A stretch of DNA of 64,000 nucleotides from Prostheceraeus crozeri (GCA_907163375.1 CAJQUW010016881.1:1054001-1118000); one strand, 5' to 3'; counted from the stretch's first letter, positions 41,224 to 49,544 are shown. Numbers and translations: made by a program. The notes: a model not told the origin generated them from the sequence alone.

Positions 41224-41547
41224 ATGCAGTGGTACTTGATTGTAGCACAACTGGTTTTCGAGCTATGTCTGCTCACTCTCGAAGTATATTCCTTCTGTAC
41301 ATGCGTCTATTATTTAGAAAAGGCTAGCAAATTCATATCTTCAAAAAGACTTGCTATAGACATCAGTAACGGTGAAACTATGTGTTGTGATGTATGTAAG
41401 CGAAAGGATGGAAATGAAAAGCGCATCTTCAAGAGATGTAAGCATGCTTTTTGTCAACGCTGTTTCATACGTAATTGCATTCAACTTTGCCAATGTAACC
41501 ACTGTGACATTGCTCATTTCGAGTGTCACTTATGTCGCAATAGTTAG
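41224..41547 (+). CDS. Polinton D: membrane-anchored RING-like protein
   Basis: Residues 1-30 are hydrophobic (MQWYLIVAQLVFELCLLTLE), a signal anchor. The C-terminal half has MCCDVCKRKDG, KRCKHAFCQRCF, a segment CIQLCQCNHC and FECHLC, giving eight or more zinc ligands in a RING/RINGv-like order. The start at 41224 overlaps the stop of the preceding gene, so the two lie head to tail without a spacer. A membrane-tethered ubiquitin ligase, like viral MARCH-type proteins, is a reasonable but unproven idea. Confidence 0.5.
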   Translation: MQWYLIVAQLVFELCLLTLEVYSFCTCVYYLEKASKFISSKRLAIDISNGETMCCDVCKRKDGNEKRIFKRCKHAFCQRCFIRNCIQLCQCNHCDIAHFECHLCRNS

Positions 41548-41598
41548 TACCTATGCAAATGTGGTAAAGATAGGTTTTAGCAAAGACTAACACGGAAA

Positions 41599-41955
41599 AT
41601 GGCGAAACGTAAAATGACGAAACGTAAAAGTCAAAAGTTTTCTTCAGCCATTCAAGCTCTCCGACGAATGAAAGCAAATCAGCGATACAATGCTATACGA
41701 CATGCTAACGATAAATTCATTTGTGAAATTATTTCTCATGTGAGGAAGTTGAGGACGAAGAAATTAGCGCCAAAACAACGAAAGTTACTTAAGCGATATG
41801 CTACAAAATTGCGTTTCATCTCCAATCCTAAAGTCGCCCTTCAAAGAAAGAGGAAAACTCTAACACAAAAGGGCGGTTTCCTTTCAGCAATACTTCCAAT
41901 GATAGCTCCTGCCGTGGGCAACCTATTGGGAAATATCTTTGGCTCTAAGCGTTAA
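41599..41955 (+). CDS. Polinton D: basic core-like protein, 119 aa
   Basis: The sequence begins MAKRKMTKRKSQK and is Lys/Arg-rich. It ends with RKRKTLTQKGGFLSAILPMI, APAVGNLLG and GSKR. The motif of basic residues, K-GGFL and a hydrophobic Pro-containing helix recurs in Polinton/adintovirus proteins compared to adenovirus core protein X (mu). A DNA-condensing or capsid-lining role is likely. Its 3' end overlaps the upstream part of the packaging-ATPase frame. Confidence 0.65.
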   Translation: MAKRKMTKRKSQKFSSAIQALRRMKANQRYNAIRHANDKFICEIISHVRKLRTKKLAPKQRKLLKRYATKLRFISNPKVALQRKRKTLTQKGGFLSAILPMIAPAVGNLLGNIFGSKR

Positions 41956-41987
41956 TTATGCAAATGTTGAGTCTCAAAGTAATAAAA

Positions 41988-42604
41988 TGGATTTCAGACT
42001 TCAATGTGATAAAGTTCTGACTGTATCAGGTCCATCTCATGCAGGTAAAACTGTTTTCACGCTGAATTTATTGGATAAAAGAAGGGAGTTGTTTAAGGAA
42101 CCTATCAATCGAGTGATTTGGTGTTATGGTATTTATCAACCGTCGCTGTTTCAGGAATTGCAAAGTCGCAACTTTATTCGACATGAAGGAATTATTCCAG
42201 TGGATAAACTTCAGTCTAATGATGTTGTTGTATTGGATGATTTATTAAAAGAAAGTAAGAATTCAAAAGATGTTACAGATATGTTCACTCGCGCAGCACA
42301 CCATAAAAGGTGCTTTATCATCTATATCACACAAAATTTGTTTCCTGATGGAAAAGAAGCTCGTACACGAAACCTGAATACACACTATTATGCTATTTTC
42401 AAGAATCCGCGAGATAAAAGTCAATTTGAAATTTTAGCGCGACAAGTTGCACCCAGAGGATCAAAAGCCTTAATTGAAATTTTTCAAGCAGCTACTGAAA
42501 AACCATACGGTTACTTATTCATTGACTTTACGCAAGAGTGTCCGGAAGAATTTAGATTTCGAAGTGATATTTTGAAAACTCCCATGATTATCTACAAACT
42601 ATGA
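41988..42604 (+). CDS. Polinton D: A32-like DNA-packaging ATPase, 205 aa
   Basis: I chose the ATG at 41988 (MDFRLQCDKVLTVSG) because the Walker A motif GPSHAGKT follows 15 residues later. The Walker B-like part is DVVVLDDLL near residue 82, followed by MFTRAAHHKRCFIIYITQN, the usual sensor segment of this family. The protein matches the B ATPase (20503-21342) in motif order but lacks any hydrophobic tail. It packages the genome into the capsid in related viruses. It overlaps the next gene by four bases (ATGA). Confidence 0.9.
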
Positions 42605-43293
42605 GTTCTTATTCTCGCATGATTGTTATTCCTCAGGATGAATATGTACAATTGACTGCCATGCAGCAAGTAAAGCAACCTCTTGCAAATCAAATGTATA
42701 GGAAAGAAATAGATTATCAGCAAAATGTTCACATCAAAGATCCACATCGTGCTGTATTATTACAATCGGAAACTGTTGAGCAATTGAAAAACTTGAAGAA
42801 TAAGATGCGTGACTCTGTATCGACTGCTACACCTTTAGCATCTCGCGCACATGCCATATCTCTTTTCAACAGTATTGAACCCCATCTCAATGTAAATGAT
42901 AGAGGAGAAATCATTACAGATGAAAATAAAGTGATTGATGCTTCACGTTATGAAGACTTGATTCAGTATGCGACACGTAGAAAGCGCCGTCAGGGCTATG
43001 TTCCACCTGGTTGGTCATACTTTCTTAAACTATTGAAAAAGCATAATGTGCCAAAATTTGCTTTAAATAATGAGACATTGAAAGAACTTGATTCAACAGT
43101 GGCTACTACTCCAATGCTTCAGACGATGAAAATGCCAACAAATTGGTTTAAGACGTCACCTGCTACATCCCCTCCCACACTCACTAAGCAAACAAGAGGA
43201 AGAACTCGACGTAGATCTACATCGCCACTAAAACTGGTAAAAGGAAAACGTAAAACAGCTCCTCCCAGGAAATACATGTTCTCAGACTATTAA
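42601..43293 (+). CDS. Polinton D: structural-cluster protein with basic tail, 230 aa
   Basis: The first 60 residues are polar with a predicted coil (QSETVEQLKNLKNKMRD). The middle has FNSIEPHLNVNDRGEI, ASRYEDLIQYATRRKR and GWSYFLKLLKKHNVP. The last 60 residues are Thr/Ser/Pro/Arg-rich (TRGRTRRRSTSPLK). This matches the pattern of an uncharacterised protein found beside the ATPase in many Polintons; the B counterpart would be 22419-23240. The role is unknown, perhaps in capsid assembly. Start and previous stop overlap as ATGA, so expression may be coupled. Confidence 0.6.
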   Translation: MSSYSRMIVIPQDEYVQLTAMQQVKQPLANQMYRKEIDYQQNVHIKDPHRAVLLQSETVEQLKNLKNKMRDSVSTATPLASRAHAISLFNSIEPHLNVNDRGEIITDENKVIDASRYEDLIQYATRRKRRQGYVPPGWSYFLKLLKKHNVPKFALNNETLKELDSTVATTPMLQTMKMPTNWFKTSPATSPPTLTKQTRGRTRRRSTSPLKLVKGKRKTAPPRKYMFSDY

Positions 43294-43294
43294 T

Positions 43295-43510
43295 ATGAAG
43301 CAGATGTGTTGCTTGCCATGTAATGAGCCGCCAGAGGTGAATGTCGTTGTCACTTGCACTTGCTGCGCCAGCTCTCATAATGAAACCCCTAAGCAATGTG
43401 AACACGATCGCAAAACCGCTAAAGCTAAATGCTGCAGTTGTTGTAAATGTAGAAAGGCAAGAAAACAAAAAGATGAGAAGGAGGAAAAAGAGTCAGTCGT
43501 CATCGACTGA
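43295..43510 (+). CDS. Polinton D: possible small cysteine-rich protein, 71 aa
   Basis: The frame starts two bases after the preceding stop and overlaps the start of the integrase. It has about 13 cysteines in 60 residues (MCCLPC, TCTCCASS, KCCSCCKCRK) followed by a Lys/Glu-rich tail. The tight packing of D supports a real gene; overlap with the integrase frame argues some caution. A metal-binding or redox role would be a guess. Confidence 0.4.
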   Translation: MKQMCCLPCNEPPEVNVVVTCTCCASSHNETPKQCEHDRKTAKAKCCSCCKCRKARKQKDEKEEKESVVID

Positions 43511-44561
43511 ACGTTTGAAGTCAATCTATTATGATGTAAAACATCCGGCAGGATTTGCATCTATCAAGAAATTATCAAAAGCGAGTGGTCTTCCACAATC
43601 ACAAGTGAAACGATGGTTAAAGGGTCAGGCTACCTATACACTCCACAAACAAGCGAAAAAGAAGTACCGCACCCGCCATTATATTGTTCATGACATCGAT
43701 GAACAGTGGCAAGCAGATTTGTGCGATGTTGCCTCCATTTCAAAACATAACTCGGGCAATAATTTTATTTTAACCGTCATTGATATTTTCTCGCGTTATG
43801 CGTGGGCTCAACCTTTAAAAACTAAAGAAGGGAAAGGAGTAGCAAAAGCATTCCAAACAATTTTTCGAGAAGGTCGCATTCCAAAAAGAATTCAGAGTGA
43901 TCAAGGAAAAGAGTTTGAAAATCAGCATGTGACAAGATTATTTGAGAGGCATGACATTGAGTTGTTTAGTGTAAAGAGCGCTTATAAAGCTGCACTCGTT
44001 GAACGTTTTAATCGCACATTAAAAAATCGCTTGTGGCGACATTTTACTGCCAACTTGACACAAAATTGGACAAAGGTTCTACAAGATACACTCCATGCCT
44101 ACAATCACTCTATCCATCGTTCTATTGGACTCAGACCAGTAGATGTAAATGCTGACAATGTAGATAAAGTGCGCGAATCATTCCAACGTAAACGCACTCA
44201 TGTGAAAAGTGATGTGAAAATTGGCGATAAAGTTCGTATCTCAAAAGTGAAAAGTGTTTTTGCTAAAGGGTACCTCCCGAATTGGACAGAGGAGGTATTT
44301 ACAGTATCAAGGATTAATCAAAAAGACTCTCCGACCACCTACAAGTTGAAAGATTACGATAATGAAGAAATTGAGGGTAGCTTTTACCGCGATGAGATTG
44401 AGGTAGTCACTGAAAGTGAAACATATTTGGTAGAGAAAATCATTCGATGTAAAAAACGGCAAGGTGAAGAATGGTGTCTTGTTAAATGGACTGGTTATCC
44501 TTCAAGTATGAACTCTTGGATGCGTCGTGCCGACATCTTTCATCTAAGTGATCGACAGTGA
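43473..44561 (+). CDS. Polinton D: integrase with C-terminal chromodomain, 362 aa
   Basis: I chose the Met at 43473 (MRRRKKSQSSSTERLKS) since an in-frame upstream start would overlap two other frames. Residues 10-60 form an HHCC-like or HTH lead (GFASIKKLSKASGLPQSQV). The rve core follows: Asp in WQADLCDV, Asp in RIQSDQGKEFEN, Glu in ALVERFNRTLKN. Next is the basic DVKIGDKVRISKVKS segment. Residues 315-360 are a chromodomain: YLVEKIIRCKKRQGEEW, VKWTGYPSSMNSW. Chromodomains on integrases can steer insertion to marked chromatin. B's integrase lacks this module in the visible frame. Confidence 0.9.
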   Translation: MRRRKKSQSSSTERLKSIYYDVKHPAGFASIKKLSKASGLPQSQVKRWLKGQATYTLHKQAKKKYRTRHYIVHDIDEQWQADLCDVASISKHNSGNNFILTVIDIFSRYAWAQPLKTKEGKGVAKAFQTIFREGRIPKRIQSDQGKEFENQHVTRLFERHDIELFSVKSAYKAALVERFNRTLKNRLWRHFTANLTQNWTKVLQDTLHAYNHSIHRSIGLRPVDVNADNVDKVRESFQRKRTHVKSDVKIGDKVRISKVKSVFAKGYLPNWTEEVFTVSRINQKDSPTTYKLKDYDNEEIEGSFYRDEIEVVTESETYLVEKIIRCKKRQGEEWCLVKWTGYPSSMNSWMRRADIFHLSDRQ

Positions 44562-44602
44562 TTCATGCAAAGTTGTAACTAACAATGTTTAGGGTTTGAG
44601 CT

Positions 44603-45058
44603 ATGAATCCAACTGCCTCATTTTATTCACGACCCTCCTATGTAAGTGGTGGAGGACAAATTTACATCGGTGCTCGCCGCCAACGTGGAGGTAGCATACT
44701 TGGTGCACTGAAATCTGTTGTAGCACCTCTCATATCCAATGTCGGTAGATCTTTAAAACGAAATGTTTTAAGTAATGCCGTTGGCTTTGCTGGTGATGTT
44801 GCTAGTGATCTTTCCAGAGGTAGAAGTTTTAAGAGCAGTTTGTTGAATCGTGGGAAGGAACGCGGTTTAAAAACATTGAAGCAGACCATTGCTGGTGTTA
44901 CTCAAGGAAAGAAATCACCTAAACGAATGAATAAAGGAAGGAGGAAACATCGCGGAGCTGGTAAGGTGCGATCTTCAGTCAAAAGGCATTCACGCAAACG
45001 TCGCAGAGGCTCTAATCATTCATCAGGCGCTAAACGACGACGCTGCTATAACTTCTAA
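44603..45058 (+). CDS. Polinton D: pVI-like basic minor capsid protein, 151 aa
   Basis: After GGGQIYIGARRQRGGSIL there is an amphipathic helix (ALKSVVAPLISNVGRSLKR), an Ala/Gly helix and a long Lys/Arg-rich tail ending RRCYNF. This composition, with the Gly-rich start and a SL..RGKE.GLK segment, recurs in Polinton proteins compared to adenovirus protein VI. It would bind the inner capsid or DNA. It ends three bases before the major capsid gene. Confidence 0.6.
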   Translation: MNPTASFYSRPSYVSGGGQIYIGARRQRGGSILGALKSVVAPLISNVGRSLKRNVLSNAVGFAGDVASDLSRGRSFKSSLLNRGKERGLKTLKQTIAGVTQGKKSPKRMNKGRRKHRGAGKVRSSVKRHSRKRRRGSNHSSGAKRRRCYNF

Positions 45059-45060
45059 TC

Positions 45061-46338
45061 ATGGAGTGTAAAACTTCCGGTTTTTGTTTGTTCGATCAAC
45101 AAGCCATACAGACAGATATTCTTAGTTCAAGTATTGTAGATTATCATCCTCGAACAGCTGAGAATGCTGGCCCCATTGAATTTGTTATTCCTGGTGGTAG
45201 TGATGACTACATAGATTTGAGTTATGCGATGCTTGATTTGAGGTTTAGAATTCAGCAAGCAGATGGAACTGCTATTGACGATGCACATAAAGTTGGACTG
45301 AACAATTTACCATTGACTACATTACTTCGCGATGTTTCTCTAACGATTGGAGAGCAGCAGGTGGAAGGTGGTCAAAGCGATTATCCCTATAAATCATATT
45401 TCAATCATGTATCACAGTTTCATCCAGCAGCACAAAAAAGTCATATGGAAGCCATGGGATGGTACAGAGATGAAGCAGGAAAATTTGATGTTGAAACAAA
45501 CAGTGGCTTTGTAAAGCGATCTGCTATGATTAAAGATAGTAGAGTATGTCAGCTATATGGTCCGCTGAATTTAGACTTCTTTAGACAGTCAAAGTTTTTA
45601 CTCTGTAATACCAGCATGCGACTCAAGCTGACATTGAATAAGCCTGAATTTGCGCTGAATGCATTTGCTAAAGTTGACAATTTTAGAATTCATGTGGAAG
45701 ATATTGCACTTTACATTCGTCGAGTAGTACCGAATCCAAGTGTCATTAGAGGGCATGCTGAAGGCCTTAACCGCCAAAATGCCATTTACCCCGTTCAGCA
45801 TACAAAGCTTCTCACCTTTACAATTCCGAAAGATCAAAAGAGTTTCATGAAAGATGGCCTCTTTCCATCGGAAGCACCGAAGCTCCTCATGGTGGCAATG
45901 GTTGAAAATGATGCATTTAATGGTAATATAAAGAAGAATCCTTTCAATTTTAAACACAATCAGTTAAGTGAAATTGCTTTACGTGTAAATGGTGTGAGTC
46001 ATCCTGGTCCACCCTACAAACCAGATTTTGCTTCGGATCAATTTATGCGCAGTTATGTTGATTTTATGGATGTCTTTGGCTTTTACAATACGGATGACAC
46101 CAACGGACTGACTATGAAAGAGTTTAAGAGTGGATATACTATTTATGCATTTGATTTGACTGCTGACAGCGATATTAGTGCACCCTATCGTCAAGCGAAC
46201 GTGCCTCATAATATTCGTTTGGATTTGACGTTCAAAAGAACACTACCTGAGACGATCAATGTATTAATTTATGCAGTCTTCGATTCAAATATTGAAATTA
46301 CAAAGTATCGTGACGTGATTCTTCAGTATAATCGTTAA
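45061..46338 (+). CDS. Polinton D: major capsid protein (double jelly-roll), 425 aa
   Basis: The N-terminal part has ENAGPIEFVIPGGSDDYIDL and LRFRIQQADG. The middle includes LTTLLRDVSLTIGEQQVEGG and YPYKSYFNHV, the segment on which Polinton capsid proteins are usually recognised. The C-terminal part has FMDVFGFYNTDDTNGL, YAFDLTADSDIS and a final strand set. The gene reads open and is flanked by a pVI-like gene and the protease, the usual order. It would form the trimers of the icosahedral shell. It clearly differs in sequence from the B protein, pointing to a separate lineage. Confidence 0.95.
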   Translation: MECKTSGFCLFDQQAIQTDILSSSIVDYHPRTAENAGPIEFVIPGGSDDYIDLSYAMLDLRFRIQQADGTAIDDAHKVGLNNLPLTTLLRDVSLTIGEQQVEGGQSDYPYKSYFNHVSQFHPAAQKSHMEAMGWYRDEAGKFDVETNSGFVKRSAMIKDSRVCQLYGPLNLDFFRQSKFLLCNTSMRLKLTLNKPEFALNAFAKVDNFRIHVEDIALYIRRVVPNPSVIRGHAEGLNRQNAIYPVQHTKLLTFTIPKDQKSFMKDGLFPSEAPKLLMVAMVENDAFNGNIKKNPFNFKHNQLSEIALRVNGVSHPGPPYKPDFASDQFMRSYVDFMDVFGFYNTDDTNGLTMKEFKSGYTIYAFDLTADSDISAPYRQANVPHNIRLDLTFKRTLPETINVLIYAVFDSNIEITKYRDVILQYNR

Positions 46339-46799
46339 TGAGTTGGTTGACTGCTGACGATATTAAGACTAAAGTGCAGCGTAATGCAGACGAAGCGACG
46401 TTGAAAGCTTTCGATAATGTCTATTCACTCGATACCTTACCACCTGCAGTAAATCACTATCCCATCTTTATTGTGCTAAACACTCATTCACAGAATTTAG
46501 GCGGTGAGCATTGGAAAGCGATCTTTATTGGAGAAGACCGACGTGGTGAACTATTTGACTCTCTTGCTCAACCTCCAAATATACCAACACAGCAGTGGTT
46601 GAGAAAACATACGCGTCAATATCAGCGAAATGAACGCATACTACAACATCCACTTTCATCAACGTGTGGTGCTTTTGTACTGTACTTCATCTTAAAACGT
46701 TTACATGTATCTCGATTTGCATCTGTTATTCAAAACTTTTCATGTAATCCATCCTCTAATGAAAAAATGATTTGTAAGTTCTATCATGATTTGAAATAA
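46338..46799 (+). CDS. Polinton D: adenain-like cysteine protease, 153 aa
   Basis: The His of GGEHWKAIFI, the acidic residue of GELFDSLAQPP and the Cys of STCGAFVLYFILKRL form the C48/adenain triad. The start ATG shares a base with the capsid stop (TAATG), so the two may be translated in a coupled way. The length is normal for these small maturation proteases. Its substrates would be the capsid precursor and pVI-like protein just upstream. Confidence 0.9.
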   Translation: MSWLTADDIKTKVQRNADEATLKAFDNVYSLDTLPPAVNHYPIFIVLNTHSQNLGGEHWKAIFIGEDRRGELFDSLAQPPNIPTQQWLRKHTRQYQRNERILQHPLSSTCGAFVLYFILKRLHVSRFASVIQNFSCNPSSNEKMICKFYHDLK

Positions 46800-46830
46800 A
46801 AACATCATGTTGGAAAAATTGTTTTTTATT
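46795..46830. terminator. Converging poly(A) signals
   Basis: AATAAA at 46795-46800 overlaps the protease stop codon on the plus strand. TTTATT at 46825-46830 gives an AATAAA on the minus strand over the stop of the TBP-like gene. Two genes thus end within 30 bases of one another. Confidence 0.7.
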
Positions 46831-47371
46831 TTACAATCCGCTGGGTACGTACATACTCAATGAGATAGTCTAGGATCATATTTGCTTGTACATGAGATTT
46901 TAGTCCAGTAATGATCACTTTACTATTATGAAAGATTGCCACATGCACAGGTAACCAACAACTAATGAGAGCTGCAGGAAAAAGTTCGGGTTCATAACAC
47001 AAACTGTAACTGCTGGTACGAATCTTCAAAAATGATAGACTGTCACTCAATTGAGTAGAGATCACCATATTGTCCACAGTCAGATTCGACATCACACACC
47101 TCTCCCTCTTCCATATCCGACGTAGTAGTCTTTGTAGCTCTAAGCGCATTGACTGCGCCGATGAATGAGAAAGGGCGCCGAGAATCTGTACAGTCCCATT
47201 TGGGAAGAGTTGAAGATTCCGTGAATTGTTCATCTTCACCACTAACATTTGAGGACGGCCCGGGTAATACTTGCTGTTTGGAAGCTGTTGGCGTAATGTT
47301 GTGAGATCGATTTTGGTGTAGAGTCTGAAGCGACGGAGAATGTTGACGATGGTGTAGCGATGGCGCTTCAT
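46826..47371 (-). CDS. Polinton D: TATA-binding-protein-like protein, 181 aa
   Basis: I chose the Met at 47371 (MKRHRYTIVNIL). Two similar halves follow. The first has YYPGRPQMLVVKMNNSR, NLQLFPNGTVQILGA. The second has YSLCYEPELFPAALISCW, PVHVAIFHNSKVIITGLKSH. The second closely follows TBP's conserved YEPELFPG....F.SGK...TGAK pattern, and the first the YNPKRFAA....F.SGK...TGA pattern. The size fits a bare TBP saddle without N-terminal extension. It could bind element promoters (TATAAATA at 39098) and recruit host polymerase II factors. A plain TBP gene has not, to my knowledge, been described as a usual Polinton component. The 5' part overlaps another minus-strand gene in a different frame. 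Confidence 0.65.
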   Translation of the reverse strand: MKRHRYTIVNILRRFRLYTKIDLTTLRQQLPNSKYYPGRPQMLVVKMNNSRNLQLFPNGTVQILGALSHSSAQSMRLELQRLLRRIWKRERCVMSNLTVDNMVISTQLSDSLSFLKIRTSSYSLCYEPELFPAALISCWLPVHVAIFHNSKVIITGLKSHVQANMILDYLIEYVRTQRIVK

Positions 47372-47693
47372 GATGAAAGAATGAGTAAATTGAGCGATGT
47401 ACCTTCCTTTTATACTTTTCCCAACTACCTTGATGAAATGTGAAGTTAGTATGAAGTTGGGAATGATAGAGTTGAATTCGCCGATTGTTGACGCGCAGCC
47501 AGATGCGATTTCCAATACGTGAATGTCTTTTCATATAGAAGTATTTCAAGTCCTTCATGATATGATGTAGAGATTGAAAATGACGATAAGATAAAGCAAA
47601 CTCTCTTCTCACATTTCCAGTTGAATCTTTGAAATAGACGTTTCGATCATGATCCGTTTCAATACGTTGTAGGGAATCTAATTTCCAACTCAT
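47043..47693 (-). CDS. Polinton D: paired small protein 1, with disordered tail overlapping the TBP-like gene
   Basis: Residues 1-105 (MSWKLDSLQRIETDHDRNVY, SYRHFQSLHHIMKDLKYF, IQLYHSQLHTNFTFHQGSWEKY) match the neighbouring protein at 47716-48084, so the two are paralogues. The shared core has a W-LDSLQ.I..D..GNV.FK..G strand-rich start and an RxF..L..IM.DL helix, an arrangement reminiscent of PC4/p15-type single-stranded-DNA-binding cofactors; this is a weak resemblance. Residues 106-216 are low-complexity, end in acidic DMEEGEVCDVESDC, and overlap the TBP-like frame by about 330 bases. Transcription would run from the region near 47700. Confidence 0.5.
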   Translation of the reverse strand: MSWKLDSLQRIETDHDRNVYFKDSTGNVRREFALSYRHFQSLHHIMKDLKYFYMKRHSRIGNRIWLRVNNRRIQLYHSQLHTNFTFHQGSWEKYKRKVHRSIYSFFHHEAPSLHHRQHSPSLQTLHQNRSHNITPTASKQQVLPGPSSNVSGEDEQFTESSTLPKWDCTDSRRPFSFIGAVNALRATKTTTSDMEEGEVCDVESDCGQYGDLYSIE

Positions 47694-47715
47694 GGTGCGT
47701 GGTAATCATGTCTGA

Positions 47716-48084
47716 TTAAGATTTGCATAGTAGGGCGATGAACTCACGACGAATAAATGTCATGATGGAGCGATGTATGTATCTTCTATACTTCTCCCAA
47801 TTGTATTTGCGAAATGAGAAACAGTTTGCGGAATGAGAATGGTAGATTTGAATTTCATTTCTGTAATGTTGAAGCCAAACTTGATCACCCAAGGAGATGA
47901 ATCTTAATGTTTCAAAATATTCCAAATCCCTCATGATATCATTGAGGTTGACAAATTGTCGCCATGTTAATGTAATTCCTCTTGATGTATGACCATGAGA
48001 ATTTTTGAAATGTACGTTTCCATCACGATCAACTCTGATATATTGTAGAGAGTCCAAAATCCAAGTCTTCATGATGTTATGCAA
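47716..48084 (-). CDS. Polinton D: paired small protein 2, 122 aa
   Basis: It is the short form of the pair: MKTWILDSLQYIRVDRDGNV, TWRQFVNLNDIMRDLEYFE, GDQVWLQHYRNEIQIYHSHS and WEKYRRYIHRSIMTF align with the preceding protein along its whole length. It has no acidic tail. It is divergent from the plus-strand gene at 48108, with only ~25 bases between the starts. The tandem pair probably arose by duplication. Family unknown; see the PC4-like idea for the first copy. Confidence 0.55.
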   Translation of the reverse strand: MHNIMKTWILDSLQYIRVDRDGNVHFKNSHGHTSRGITLTWRQFVNLNDIMRDLEYFETLRFISLGDQVWLQHYRNEIQIYHSHSANCFSFRKYNWEKYRRYIHRSIMTFIRREFIALLCKS

Positions 48085-48107
48085 AGTTGCAGATTAGCAA
48101 TATAAAA

Positions 48108-49505
48108 ATGTCGTTTTATCATATTTTGCTTAGCAATGCGGCTACAAAGAGATTTACTAGTAATCGAGCCGCACTCTTTTCTACTCCCATTGATCATGCA
48201 CAACAGCTAAATGGGAATTGGGAAGTGGGTGTCACTCAACTTGTTTATAGCAACTGTGTCTATACTTTTGATCATGAGGTGATGACTATTAATATGAGGC
48301 GTACAGCTGCTTATCAATGTGAAAAGGGGTGCCGAGTATACATTCCACAGTGGCCAAAGAAAGATCTCTTATCATGTAAAAAGTTTATATATGATTTCTT
48401 GAATAAAGCGTGTAAACATATTGTCCAATTTACTCCGCACAATGATGATTATAATTATGTACATCATGTAGTTGAGAAAGATTGGATTGTTGGTTTAAGT
48501 CCAAGTTTAAGAAATGATTTAGGCTACCTCGCTAGCGCCTTAACAAGCTATGATAATTTTAACGTTAATTACCACATAAGTGGTCATAAACAGTTAATAT
48601 ATCGAGAGGAAGCTTATTATGTAGATCTTATTCCAAGAAATGAGAAGACGTTGGTGAAGAAGATTGTGATTAAGCCAAGAAAGACAAACATGACTCCTGA
48701 AACATTATTGAAGAAATTTAATTATCTCCTTCGAGTTGATGGCAAACAAGTGGCAACATTGACTTATATTAAATCATCTAATCATATTGCAATAAGCAAA
48801 TTAAATGATGATGATCTAGTATTAGTTTGTTCAAAAGATTTTCATCAGTTCTTACGACATCGTTCTGCAGCTGTTCATGGAAAATCTGATATGCAACATT
48901 TACCATGTGAAAGGTCAAATCAATTTGATACAGAATGGACCGTATCTTTATACAGAAAGTGTGTAGAGCCTTTAGGTGGTATCTTACATGAAACAAGAGT
49001 GTTGATGCCTCGCATTATTACTTCGGTTAAATTGGTTGTAGATTATTTAAATGAAGTGATTAATGAGCAACATATTTCATTTTCTGAAAAAGAAGGTACT
49101 TTGTCTCTCACTATAAGTGGAAAAGGTATTGAACTAATTATGGATAAAACTCTAATGGACATTTTGGGTTTTGATCAAAATATCTTTAAAAGTGGTACTG
49201 TAACCAAAGCTAGCGCAGACATGTCGCTATCGCGTCGTATTAACTATTTTCAGATATATTCCAATATTGGTGAAGATGTACGTGTGGGAGATGTTGAAGC
49301 TCCATTGCTAGCAATGATACCATACCAGCCAAAAAGCTGCAGTATTTTATCTGAGCATACTTTCAAGAAAGTGCATTATACAAAGCTGAAATCAAACTAC
49401 ATCCCACAAATTGATATTGCCATTTATGACGATGCTGGTGCGTTGATTCCTTTTCATAAAGATGCTGTGACAAGTATCACACTCCATTTCCGAATGAAGA
49501 GTTAA
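48108..49505 (+). CDS. Polinton D: F54H12.2-type virion protein 1, 465 aa
   Basis: I chose the ATG at 48108, directly after an AATATAAAA box. The N-terminal MSFYHILLSNAATKRF, ALFSTPIDHAQQLNGNWEVG and VTQLVYSNCVY segments match the Polinton family known from C. elegans F54H12.2-like proteins (LPSN.S...NGDWEVGL.EI.YP). The middle has repeated LLKKFNYLLRV and C-terminal MDKTLMDILGFDQNIF. Members are taken as minor capsid, penton or spike components. The following gene is a diverged paralogue, so D carries two. Confidence 0.7.
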   Translation: MSFYHILLSNAATKRFTSNRAALFSTPIDHAQQLNGNWEVGVTQLVYSNCVYTFDHEVMTINMRRTAAYQCEKGCRVYIPQWPKKDLLSCKKFIYDFLNKACKHIVQFTPHNDDYNYVHHVVEKDWIVGLSPSLRNDLGYLASALTSYDNFNVNYHISGHKQLIYREEAYYVDLIPRNEKTLVKKIVIKPRKTNMTPETLLKKFNYLLRVDGKQVATLTYIKSSNHIAISKLNDDDLVLVCSKDFHQFLRHRSAAVHGKSDMQHLPCERSNQFDTEWTVSLYRKCVEPLGGILHETRVLMPRIITSVKLVVDYLNEVINEQHISFSEKEGTLSLTISGKGIELIMDKTLMDILGFDQNIFKSGTVTKASADMSLSRRINYFQIYSNIGEDVRVGDVEAPLLAMIPYQPKSCSILSEHTFKKVHYTKLKSNYIPQIDIAIYDDAGALIPFHKDAVTSITLHFRMKS

Positions 49506-49544
49506 TGCAAACGTATGCTAATATATTTTTCCAATGTGAATAAT

